A DNA stretch of 16,576 nt from Xanthobacteraceae bacterium (GTDB taxonomy: Bacteria; Pseudomonadota; Alphaproteobacteria; Rhizobiales; Xanthobacteraceae): the NCBI GenBank assembly GCA_030036975.1, contig JASHSE010000372.1, forward strand, positions 1-16,576, in the 5' to 3' direction. Below the pieces are notes generated by a model, which ran no database searches, was not told where the DNA came from, and worked only from the letters and a program-made list of their open reading frames with translations. Both the position numbers and the translations under genes were made by a program. Shown here in pieces: positions 1 to 6,502 of this stretch (position 1 is the stretch's first letter; every line of letters begins with the position of its first letter).

Positions 1-541
1 GCGTTTCCGCCGCGCCGCCGCGCCGCGGCGTCCAGCGCCACGCGCAATCGCCGGGACCGGCAGCGGCGAGCTGCTCCGGCGCAATGTGGATGTCGACCGT
101 GTGCGCCGCCGGCAGGATGTAATCTTCCCGCGCGGTGCCCCAGGAATATTGCCGGTCGCAGGTTGTTAGATAATGGCGCGGCCGCGCGTCACGGTCGTAG
201 CACGTGATGTCGACGGTTTGCGCGGCCCAGCCGAGCCGACGCTGCTCGTAATGCGGACCCGCGGTGCGCAGGCAGGAATCCGGCGTGGAGCGATCCTTGC
301 AGTCAGGATCGTTCAGCCGCCGCTCCAGCCGCCACATGATGTTGCTGGGCAGCGGCTGACCGGCGGCGCCGCGCACGGCGTCGAAGGCTTTTTCCTGCAC
401 CTCGAACGATATGCTCCGCTTGAAAAGCCGGTATGGATTTTCCACTTCCCAGATCAGATCAGCCGCGCGACTGACCGACACGCCAAAGCACAACTGCGCC
501 GCCACGAACGTGACCGCGGCCACAAACGCCTCGCCCCGCAT
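1..541 (-). CDS. Secreted protein of unknown function, N-terminal 180 residues (runs off left edge)
   Basis: An open frame runs from an ATG at 541-539 to the window start without a stop. The start is well supported by GGGAGG about 6 nt upstream. The product begins MRGEAFVAAVTFVAAQLCFG and continues to a VSRAAD junction, which is a good signal peptide with cleavage near residue 27, so export is likely. The mature part opens with DLIWEVENPYRFF, continues with QEKAFDAVRGAAGQPLP and a Cys-containing stretch (PDCKDRSTPDSCLR), and later has CDRQYSWGTAREDYILPAAH. I recall similar hypothetical secreted proteins in Bradyrhizobium-type genomes but cannot name a family or function. The plus-strand frame lying opposite is antisense. 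Secretion is well supported; function is unknown. Confidence 0.75.
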   Translation of the reverse strand, partial: MRGEAFVAAVTFVAAQLCFGVSVSRAADLIWEVENPYRLFKRSISFEVQEKAFDAVRGAAGQPLPSNIMWRLERRLNDPDCKDRSTPDSCLRTAGPHYEQRRLGWAAQTVDITCYDRDARPRHYLTTCDRQYSWGTAREDYILPAAHTVDIHIAPEQLAAAGPGDCAWRWTPRRGGAAET

Positions 542-780
542 CGCCGCCTCCCTGGGCCGCTGATGGAACCGGATAGTACCGGCAGTGGAACTTTCCTGTC
601 CATACGGGACCGTCGGTTGCGAGTGGGATTTTTTGCTCTGCGGCCGGATCAAACAAAAAGCCCAAGGATGGAAGAATTCACTTATAAATCAAAACGTTGA
701 GTGGTCATCGACTGCTTCATGTCGGCCAATACCCTTGCTCTGCGCAATGGCATTTTCCGCATCGCTCGGCGGCGAAAGAT

Positions 781-1272
781 TCAGCCCTTGGCGCCCGGCT
801 CACGATGAATCGGGTCCACCCAGAGGACGGTCTCGGGCCTCTCCACCGGCTCGATGTCGAGATTGACGGCGATCGCCTCGCCGTCGCTGCGCACCAGCAC
901 GCATTCCAGCACCTCGCTCGCGCTGGCGTTGATTTCCTGGTGCGGCACGTAGGGCGGCACGAAAATGAAATCGCCGGGACCGGCCTCGGCGACGAATTGC
1001 AGGCGCTCGCCCCAGCGCATGCGGGCGCGGCCGCGCACCACGTAGATGATGCTTTCGAGATGGCCGTGATGATGCGCGCCGGTCTTGGCATCAGGCTTGA
1101 TCGTCACCGTGCCGGCCCACAGTTTTTGCGCTCCGGTGCGGGCGAAATTGATCGCCGCCTTGCGGTCCATGCCCGGCGTCGACGGTACGTTGGGATCGAG
1201 CCGATTACCCGGAATGACACGCACGCCATCGTGCTTCCAGCGGTCGGCGATTTGATCGTGCATTGCCGTCAT
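781..1272 (-). CDS. Cupin-domain protein, 163 aa
   Basis: A single-domain cupin. Motif 1 is G65-x-HHH(67-69)-x3-E73 followed by IIYVVRG, and motif 2 is GDFIFVPPYVPH with H111 and N115. Together they supply the usual metal ligands (two His and Glu from motif 1, one His from motif 2), so it probably binds a divalent metal. Small cupins of this kind may be dioxygenases, isomerases or sensors, and the sequence does not say which. The first ATG (1272-1270) is preferred because GAGG lies 5 nt upstream; an ATG three codons later is possible. It lies 53 nt downstream of the MBL-fold hydrolase gene on the same strand, so the two are probably cotranscribed and may act on related substrates. Confidence 0.85.
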   Translation of the reverse strand: MTAMHDQIADRWKHDGVRVIPGNRLDPNVPSTPGMDRKAAINFARTGAQKLWAGTVTIKPDAKTGAHHHGHLESIIYVVRGRARMRWGERLQFVAEAGPGDFIFVPPYVPHQEINASASEVLECVLVRSDGEAIAVNLDIEPVERPETVLWVDPIHREPGAKG

Positions 1273-1325
1273 TGTTTCCTCAGGACCAAGCCTTGCTTCT
1301 CGACGCGCGAGCTTCGTCGCAAAAA

Positions 1326-2207
1326 CTAGGGCGCCACCGCTATAAACTTATAGCCGTCGTCCCACCGCTGTACGCGGCAGGTCGACGGCGCTGGAAAATG
1401 GCTCGCGCATAGGATAGTCGGCTCGCCGCAGAAGCGGTCGAAAATCGTGCGCCGCGTTTGTCCGGCTTGCCGGGAATCGTAATCGACCATCATGCCAAGG
1501 TCGGGATATCTGCCCTGCAGCGGCGAGTGCACCATGTCGCCGGTGATCAGCGCATCGGCGCCGGCGCGGCCGACCAGCACGGAAAAATGATCGATGGTGT
1601 GGCCTGGCGTCGCAATCAGCCGGACCTGCTCCTCGAAGGCGAAATCGCTGCGCACGATCTGCTCGCGCTTGGCGGCGACGACCGGCAATACCGAGTCGGT
1701 GATCCATGGCACGCTTTGCGGATTGTCCCGCTCGCGCTCGGTCCAATATGCCAGCTCGCGGTCTGCCATGACGTAGCGCGCCCTGGGAAAAGTCGGCACC
1801 CAGCGGCCGTTTTCCAGCCGGGTATTCCAGCCGACATGATCGCCATGTAGGTGCGTGCACATCACGTAATCGATGTCGTCGACGCCGAGCCCGATGGCGC
1901 CAAGTCCGTTCTCGAAACGGTCGCTGTCGAGCATGTTCCAGAACGGCCGTGTCGGGCGCGGCTTATGATTGCCGACGCAGGCATCGACCAGGATGTTGTG
2001 ATGCGGCGTCCTGATGACGAACGCCTGGATGCAGAAGACGAGACGATTGTTGGCGGGATTGAGGAATGTCGGCTCGAGCCACGCACGGTTCTCGTCGAGC
2101 TGGCCTTTGCTCAGGCTCGGAAAGAATCGGAAAATTTCGAACCAGGCGCCTTGCTGCTCGACGACCGGATGAATGGTGATGTCGTTCAGCGTGATCGCGG
2201 CCGTCAT
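1326..2207 (-). CDS. MBL-fold metallo-hydrolase, 293 aa
   Basis: A metallo-beta-lactamase-fold hydrolase. The zinc motif HxHxDH is intact (H119, H121, D123, H124 in THLHGDHVGW), followed by H203 (TPGHTIDH), the bridging D224 (ITGDM) and H270 (CASHFPAP), which gives a complete dinuclear site. There is no signal peptide or membrane segment, so it should be cytoplasmic. The overall form resembles the broad group that includes N-acyl-homoserine lactonases and methyl-parathion-hydrolase-like enzymes, but substrate cannot be inferred. The ATG start has AGGAGGG about 7 nt upstream. It is the first gene of a probable two-gene operon with the cupin gene. The 198-nt gap upstream separates it from the sigma-factor gene, so it may have its own promoter or be read through from it. 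Confidence 0.88.
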   Translation of the reverse strand: MTAAITLNDITIHPVVEQQGAWFEIFRFFPSLSKGQLDENRAWLEPTFLNPANNRLVFCIQAFVIRTPHHNILVDACVGNHKPRPTRPFWNMLDSDRFENGLGAIGLGVDDIDYVMCTHLHGDHVGWNTRLENGRWVPTFPRARYVMADRELAYWTERERDNPQSVPWITDSVLPVVAAKREQIVRSDFAFEEQVRLIATPGHTIDHFSVLVGRAGADALITGDMVHSPLQGRYPDLGMMVDYDSRQAGQTRRTIFDRFCGEPTILCASHFPAPSTCRVQRWDDGYKFIAVAP

Positions 2208-2368
2208 CGCAAAGCCCTCCTGCCCCAGGGCGGGTACTCATAAATCATATCGGCTGGCGCTGCCAGCAGATGTCCACTTCGTCCCGAAAAAGAGACAAGG
2301 GGCCGCAAAAGAGGCAAGAGATAAAGTGACAGGAGACGCCAAGCAACAAGTTCAAGGTACGACAAGCG

Positions 2369-2383
2369 TCCGTGCGACACGGA
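2369..2383 (-). terminator. Small hairpin after the ECF sigma gene, possible weak terminator
   Basis: A perfect inverted repeat (TCCGTG-CGA-CACGGA) lies about 23 nt beyond the stop codon of the sigma-factor gene. There is no following T-run on the minus strand, so intrinsic termination is only a possibility. Confidence 0.25.
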
Positions 2384-2405
2384 AGCCGATACCGGCGCGC
2401 CCGGA

Positions 2406-3017
2406 TCACAGCAAGGCGCGCTCGACACCGCGCTCGGCCATCAACTCGGCGATACGCTTGCGGGCATAGAACATCCGCGTTTTCACCGTGCTTTTGGGCA
2501 CGCCAATAATGTGCGAGACCTCGTCGATCGACTGCTCGTGATAGTAGACGAGATCGACGACTTGCCGATGCGCGATCGACAACTGCTTGAGGCATTCCTG
2601 CAATAGGGCGCTGCGTTCGGTCTTCTGAACTGCGACCTCAGGATCGTCCGCCGGATCTTCCATCCGCTCGCTCGTCTCGTCGTCGAGCCAGTCGTACGAA
2701 CGCCGCCGCCGCGAAGCCAGCGCCTTATAGCGGGCGATCGCCAGAATCCATGTCGATACCTGTGAGCGCGCCTCGAAGCGGCCGGCGTTGCGCCAAACCT
2801 CGAGGAAAACCTCGGTCACCAAATCCTCGGCTGTCGCCTCATCGCCGACGATGCGCAACAGGAAACGGAATACGCGCACGTTGTGCCGCGCGAACAGAAC
2901 CCGCACGGCATCCTTATCGCCGTTGGCAATGAGCGCGATCAACGTTTCATCCGATGTCACCTTGGCGGAGGAAGGCCGGCTTAGTGACCCTCCTGAAGCT
3001 GTCTGAACGTATTGCAT
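2406..3017 (-). CDS. ECF-type RNA polymerase sigma factor, 203 aa
   Basis: A group IV (ECF) sigma factor. Region 2 spans about residues 24-100 and includes AEDLVTEVFLEVWRN and the RFEARSQVSTWILAIARYKA segment used for promoter melting and -10 recognition. Region 4 spans about 137-192 with the helix-turn-helix SIDEVSHIIGVPKSTVKTRM for -35 recognition. It is longer than minimal ECFs because of a roughly 22-residue polar N-terminal extension. The ATG at 3017 has a GGGGGA element about 7 nt upstream. No anti-sigma gene lies on either side; the next gene downstream is a metallo-hydrolase. This suggests control by transcription rather than sequestration. A perfect CTATAC-N4-GTATAG palindrome lies about 105 nt upstream, matching the one ahead of the receiver gene. 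Confidence 0.9.
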   Translation of the reverse strand: MQYVQTASGGSLSRPSSAKVTSDETLIALIANGDKDAVRVLFARHNVRVFRFLLRIVGDEATAEDLVTEVFLEVWRNAGRFEARSQVSTWILAIARYKALASRRRRSYDWLDDETSERMEDPADDPEVAVQKTERSALLQECLKQLSIAHRQVVDLVYYHEQSIDEVSHIIGVPKSTVKTRMFYARKRIAELMAERGVERALL

Positions 3018-3070
3018 GACGAGTCCCCCTGCGTTGGGGCGAAACTAGAATTCCCGGCCGTCGCAGCACT

Positions 3071-3130
3071 ATTCTACGTTGGGTAAAAGCAGATACCGGA
3101 AGTGAGGAGACATCCTATACGTGCGTATAG
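3071..3130 (-). promoter_or_regulatory. Predicted activator-dependent promoter region of the ECF sigma gene
   Basis: On the minus strand the order is CTATAC-GCAC-GTATAG (3130-3115), 31 nt, TTACCCA (ending at 3080), then CGTAGAATAG. TAGAAT (3076-3071) matches the -10 consensus at five of six positions, and no good -35 sits 16-18 nt ahead of it, as expected if an activator is needed. The same arrangement with the same 31-nt spacing occurs upstream of the gene at 3203-3592. The palindrome size suits a dimer of a NarL/FixJ-type regulator, and one is encoded at 3711-4346. The regulator assignment is inference. Confidence 0.6.
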
Positions 3131-3202
3131 AGCGCAGCCGCGGCGGAGCTTGCGGACGGTCTGGCTTGTGAGATAACGCAGGACGCGCCCGGCAGCCGCG
3201 GG

Positions 3203-3592
3203 CTATTGCCTGGTCGATCGAGCGCCGAGCGCTTTATCGAGGCACGCAATCAGGCTTTCGTCGGTGAACGGCTTGCAGAAGAAGCCGAACGCACCGGCGT
3301 CCATCACCCGCGCGCGGGCCCGTTCCTCGAAATATGCGGTCACAAAGATCATCGGGATCTGATGCCCCTCCGCGATCAGTCGATCCTGCAATTCGGCCCC
3401 GCTCATGCCGGGCATGTGCAGATCGGTGATGACACAGGCGGAGTCGCCAATGCGATCAGACTCCAGGTATTCCTCAGCGGAGGAAAATGCCTGGGCGGCA
3501 TAGCCCAGCGAACGGATCAGTCTTTGCGTCGCTTCGCGGACGGCCGGATCATCGTCGATGATTGAGATCACGTGAGTTTTTGCCAATTCCAA
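3203..3592 (-). CDS. Stand-alone receiver-domain response regulator, 129 aa
   Basis: A CheY-like single receiver domain with no output domain. The acidic pocket is D13-D15 (IIDDDPAVRE), the phosphoacceptor is D57 (VITDLHMPGMSG), and T85 (IFVTAY) and K107 (FFCKPF) complete the active site, so it should be phosphorylated. The start is a TTG: an in-frame TAA lies two codons upstream and there is no ATG before the phosphoacceptor region. A weak AAAGG precedes the TTG, and a second TTG two codons later is an alternative. It lies 118 nt after the FixJ-type regulator gene and has its own palindrome-bearing promoter. Plausible roles are feedback or phosphate sink for the kinase at 4343-6313, or control of a partner protein; neither is shown. 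Confidence 0.88.
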   Translation of the reverse strand: MELAKTHVISIIDDDPAVREATQRLIRSLGYAAQAFSSAEEYLESDRIGDSACVITDLHMPGMSGAELQDRLIAEGHQIPMIFVTAYFEERARARVMDAGAFGFFCKPFTDESLIACLDKALGARSTRQ

Positions 3593-3636
3593 GAACCTTT
3601 ACGTCACCACGACTTAACGCGCCGATCCGGACGACG

Positions 3637-3699
3637 CTACTGTACATGGGCAAGATTTCCGTATCGCTTCGGGGTACGGAACTATACTTCTGTATAGTT
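3637..3699 (-). promoter_or_regulatory. Predicted activator-dependent promoter region of the receiver gene
   Basis: The perfect interrupted palindrome AACTATAC-N4-GTATAGTT occupies 3680-3699 (8-bp arms). Its core CTATAC-N4-GTATAG is identical to the one upstream of the sigma gene. On the minus strand it is followed after 31 nt by TTGCCCA (ending at 3647) and TGTACAGTAG, which parallels TTACCCA and CGTAGAATAG in the sigma promoter. The palindrome centre is about 98 nt upstream of the TTG start. It is probably bound by the regulator encoded just upstream (inference). Confidence 0.6.
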
Positions 3700-3710
3700 G
3701 CGCGGCGCTT

Positions 3711-4346
3711 TCAGGGCGAAGTGTGGCGGCGAACCCCCAGCGCATCCGCCATGCGAACCAGCTCGGCGAGCGATTTCGCTCCCATCTTGCGCATGACATT
3801 GCCGCGATGAACCTTGACGGTGATTTCGCTCACGCCGAGCTCTCCGGCAATCTGCTTGTTCATGAGGCCGGCCGTGACCAGACCCATGATTTCCTGCTCG
3901 CGCAAGGTCAGCGTATTGAAGGTCGCCTTCAGCTTGGCAGCATCGCCCGCGCTCTTGCGGCGATGGCGGTCACGTTCGAGGCCCTGCTGGACCGCATCAA
4001 GCATTTCCTGATCGCGAAAAGGCTTGGGCAGGAACTCGACGGCGCCAGCCTTCATCGCCCGCACGGTCATCGGGATATCGCCGTGGCCGGTCATGAAAAC
4101 GATGGGTATGTCGATATTCGCCTTGGTCAGTTCAGCCTGGAAGTCGAGCCCGCTCAATCCGGGCAGTCGAACGTCGAGCACCAGGCAACTCGGCGCGTCG
4201 GGCAGCTTCACTTGAAGGAACTCCGGCGCCGAGGCGAACACCTTCGCATGCAGCCCGACCGATCGAAACAGGCTCGCCAGCGCTTCGCGCAAGGCGGCGT
4301 CATCATCGATGACAAAGACCATTTGCTGTTCGGCCGGCGCGCTCAT
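3711..4346 (-). CDS. FixJ/NarL-type response regulator (receiver plus LuxR HTH), 211 aa
   Basis: A two-domain response regulator. The receiver covers about residues 8-125 with acidic pocket D14-D16, phosphoacceptor D58 (LVLDVRLPGLSG), T86 (FMTGHGD) and K108 (FLPKPF). The GHGDIPM segment is typical of the FixJ subgroup. The LuxR-type HTH covers about 145-205 (TLREQEIMGLVTAGLMNKQI, then GVSEITVKVHRGNVMRKMGA). The start ATG overlaps the kinase stop codon as ATGA (4346-4343), indicating translational coupling and making the kinase at 4343-6313 its cognate partner. It is the obvious candidate to bind the two CTATAC-N4-GTATAG palindromes downstream. Not FixJ itself: no fixL-type PAS/heme kinase is adjacent. 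Confidence 0.92.
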   Translation of the reverse strand: MSAPAEQQMVFVIDDDAALREALASLFRSVGLHAKVFASAPEFLQVKLPDAPSCLVLDVRLPGLSGLDFQAELTKANIDIPIVFMTGHGDIPMTVRAMKAGAVEFLPKPFRDQEMLDAVQQGLERDRHRRKSAGDAAKLKATFNTLTLREQEIMGLVTAGLMNKQIAGELGVSEITVKVHRGNVMRKMGAKSLAELVRMADALGVRRHTSP

Positions 4347-6313
4347 CGGCTCGCTTTCGAGGAGTGCTGCGCGGTCGGCAAGACCATGCGGAAAACCGCG
4401 CCGCGCGGCTGCGCCGGCGATACCGAAAGCTGGCCGCCATGCCGCTCGACGATCATGCGCGAAAGCGCCAGTCCGAGCCCCATCCCGTGCGGTTTCGTGG
4501 TAACGAACGCATCGAAGATGTTTGCCGCATGTTTTGCATCGATCCCCGGCCCGGAATCTTCGACGGCCACGATCAGTTTATCGGCGCCGCCGGGCCGGAC
4601 GCTCACGTGCAAGAGCCGACGGCCGCCCTCGTCGGCGCGCATGGCCTCGATTGCGTTGTGGATCAGGTTGACCAGGACCTCCTGCAATTGGCCTTTGTGG
4701 CCGGTGATCGACGGTAAATCGCGCGGCAAATCGAGGCGGCTCGTGATTCCCTGGTCGTCCAGCTCTCCCTGCAGGCCGCTCAACACGCTGCGAATCAGAT
4801 CATTCACATTGATCGGCTCATGTCCCTGCTCAGCTTTCTCGAACAAGGCGCGGATATTATCGAACACCTGGCTGGCGCGGTGACTCTCGCTGACCATCCG
4901 ATTCAAAGCCGAGCGCACTTCTTCGAGATTGGGCGGCGCATGTCCGAGAAAGCGGATGGCGGCGCCGCCGTTCGACGCGATGCTGGCAAGCGGCTGCCTG
5001 ACTTCGTGAGAAATCGAGGCCGCCATGGCTTCCAGGTTCATCAGCTTATTCTTCCGCTCGCGCTGCAGCTCCGCCACCGTGCGGCTGAGCGCATCGGTGC
5101 GCTGGCGCAGTTCGGTCAACAGCCGGGCGTTTTCAATGGCGACCACGGCTTGGTCCGCAAAATTCTGTGCCAGCTGGATTTGCCTGTCGGTGAAGGGGCG
5201 AACAGTGGAGCGCATCAGCACGATGACGCCGATCGGCTCGCCGTCGCGCAAGAGCGGAACGCCGAGGCATGTGCGATAGCCGAGCTTCTGCTGCGCCGCC
5301 TGCAGCTGGTATTGCGGATCGGCTAACACGTCGGCGACCTGGACCGGCCTGCCCTCCAGCGCCGTTCGTCCCATGACGCTGCCGCTGCCGGGCTCGAAAA
5401 GCACGGTCGAGGCCACTTCGTTGTGGCTCGCCGGCCCGCCGTAAGTCGCGAAGGCCCGGAAATTCGCCCGCTTGGGGTGCAGAGCCCCGAGTTCGGCGCC
5501 GCACAACCGAACGACCAACTCAAGAAGGGTGTCGAGGACGGTCTGCAGATCGAATGTCGAGCGACTGATGATCTTCAGGACGTCGGCGGCGGCGACCTGC
5601 TGCTCCAACGTCTCCCGCAGCTCGTGCAGCAGCCGCGCATTCTCGATGGCAACGACGGCCTGGGCGGCGAAATTTTGCACGACTTCGATTTGCCTGCTGG
5701 TGAAGGGGCGAACTTGATTGCGACCGAGCGAGATCGAGCCGACCAGCTCATCGCCCTTCCATATCGGCACCGCCAGGGTCGTCCTTATGCCGACGACTTC
5801 AACAGCCGCGACCGTCGGCGGGTTGCCTTCAAGGTATGACCGGTCCTCGGCCAGATCGGCGATGTGAACCGGCGCCTTGCTCGCCAGCATGCGGCCGCTG
5901 GCGGAGTGCTGATGCGGACGGTACGGCGACTGGTCGCGCACGTCGATGAAGGCCTGCGGCATGTTGTGCGTCGCTATGAGGTGCAGGGCGCCGCCGTCCC
6001 AGCGATTGATGACGCCGCTGTCCGCGGCGCAGAGCCGCACCGCGCTCGCCAATATGCTGGCAAATACGGGTTGGATGTCGCCCGACGAGCTGCTGATGAG
6101 CCGGAGCACTTCCGAGGTAGCAACCTGCTGCTCCGCAATCTCCTTCATCTCGCGATCGAGCCGCGAGACGACACCCTTTCTGCTGTCGGCGACAGAAGCG
6201 ACGCCGCCGCGGCGCACCGCAGTCCGGCGACTGTGACGCTTCCGGCCCGGCGTCTTGCGACGCCGCCCGCCGAGTGGCTTGCCGCCTGCTTTGGAGCCCC
6301 GCGCCATTGCCAC
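4343..6313 (-). CDS. Soluble double-GAF sensor histidine kinase, 656 aa
   Basis: Domain order: a very basic N-terminus (residues 5-37, rich in Lys/Arg), a short coiled segment (about 52-70), GAF1 (about 80-225), a linker with a repeat-like helix (LRETLEQQVAAADVLKIIS), GAF2 (about 255-398), a helix leading to HisKA with phosphoacceptor H436 (SISHEVRQPL), and HATPase with N-box N549/N553 (NLIHNAIEAM), D586 (DSGPGID) and the GMGLGLALSRMIV lid region. No membrane segment is seen, so it senses a cytoplasmic signal; GAF ligands cannot be read from sequence. The frame opens with GTG at 6313 (GAGG 7 nt upstream) with an ATG two codons later. It overlaps the downstream regulator gene by 4 nt. Kinases of this architecture are frequent in Bradyrhizobium-like genomes. 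Confidence 0.92.
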   Translation of the reverse strand: MAMARGSKAGGKPLGGRRRKTPGRKRHSRRTAVRRGGVASVADSRKGVVSRLDREMKEIAEQQVATSEVLRLISSSSGDIQPVFASILASAVRLCAADSGVINRWDGGALHLIATHNMPQAFIDVRDQSPYRPHQHSASGRMLASKAPVHIADLAEDRSYLEGNPPTVAAVEVVGIRTTLAVPIWKGDELVGSISLGRNQVRPFTSRQIEVVQNFAAQAVVAIENARLLHELRETLEQQVAAADVLKIISRSTFDLQTVLDTLLELVVRLCGAELGALHPKRANFRAFATYGGPASHNEVASTVLFEPGSGSVMGRTALEGRPVQVADVLADPQYQLQAAQQKLGYRTCLGVPLLRDGEPIGVIVLMRSTVRPFTDRQIQLAQNFADQAVVAIENARLLTELRQRTDALSRTVAELQRERKNKLMNLEAMAASISHEVRQPLASIASNGGAAIRFLGHAPPNLEEVRSALNRMVSESHRASQVFDNIRALFEKAEQGHEPINVNDLIRSVLSGLQGELDDQGITSRLDLPRDLPSITGHKGQLQEVLVNLIHNAIEAMRADEGGRRLLHVSVRPGGADKLIVAVEDSGPGIDAKHAANIFDAFVTTKPHGMGLGLALSRMIVERHGGQLSVSPAQPRGAVFRMVLPTAQHSSKASR

Positions 6314-6480
6314 GGTCCAGCCTCGTGATCAGCCGCCGGGCACGCAAATTAGCACATCTGGAGGGGTGGCGGCAGCCACGCACAACAGCACGTCAAACCA
6401 CGCGACGTCCGTCACGGGTTCGAAAGCAAACGTTGGCCGCCGTGTTTATAAGTACCCGCCCCGGCAGCTTACGATAATGC

Positions 6481-6494
6481 GCGCCCCCCGGCGC
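6481..6494 (-). terminator. GC hairpin just after gyrA, possible terminator
   Basis: GCGCC-CCCC-GGCGC forms a 5-bp stem starting 8 nt after the gyrA stop codon. The following minus-strand sequence (GCATTATCG) lacks a T-run, so its termination strength is doubtful. The rest of 6314-6502, ahead of the kinase gene, holds a TTGACG at 6396-6391 without a matching -10 and no copy of the CTATAC palindrome. Confidence 0.3.
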
Positions 6495-6502
6495 TTGCGA
6501 GC

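Noticed and set aside
173..700. 175-codon plus-strand frame near the left edge
   Set aside because: It is antisense to the minus-strand secreted protein, which has a signal peptide and a good ribosome binding site; the plus-strand product looks like shadow sequence.
2204..2428. Small minus-strand frame after the sigma gene as an anti-sigma factor
   Set aside because: It has 74 codons, overlaps the sigma gene end, has no zinc-binding (HxxxCxxC) motif and is out of keeping with any anti-sigma family.
3678..3699. EcfG-type promoter (GGAAC ... GTT) on the plus strand
   Set aside because: The spacer is 14 nt instead of 16-17, and no plus-strand gene follows. The sequence is better explained by the palindrome.
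3723..4883. 386-codon plus-strand frame opposite the regulator and kinase genes
   Set aside because: It is antisense to two genes with intact catalytic motifs; its product has no recognisable domain.
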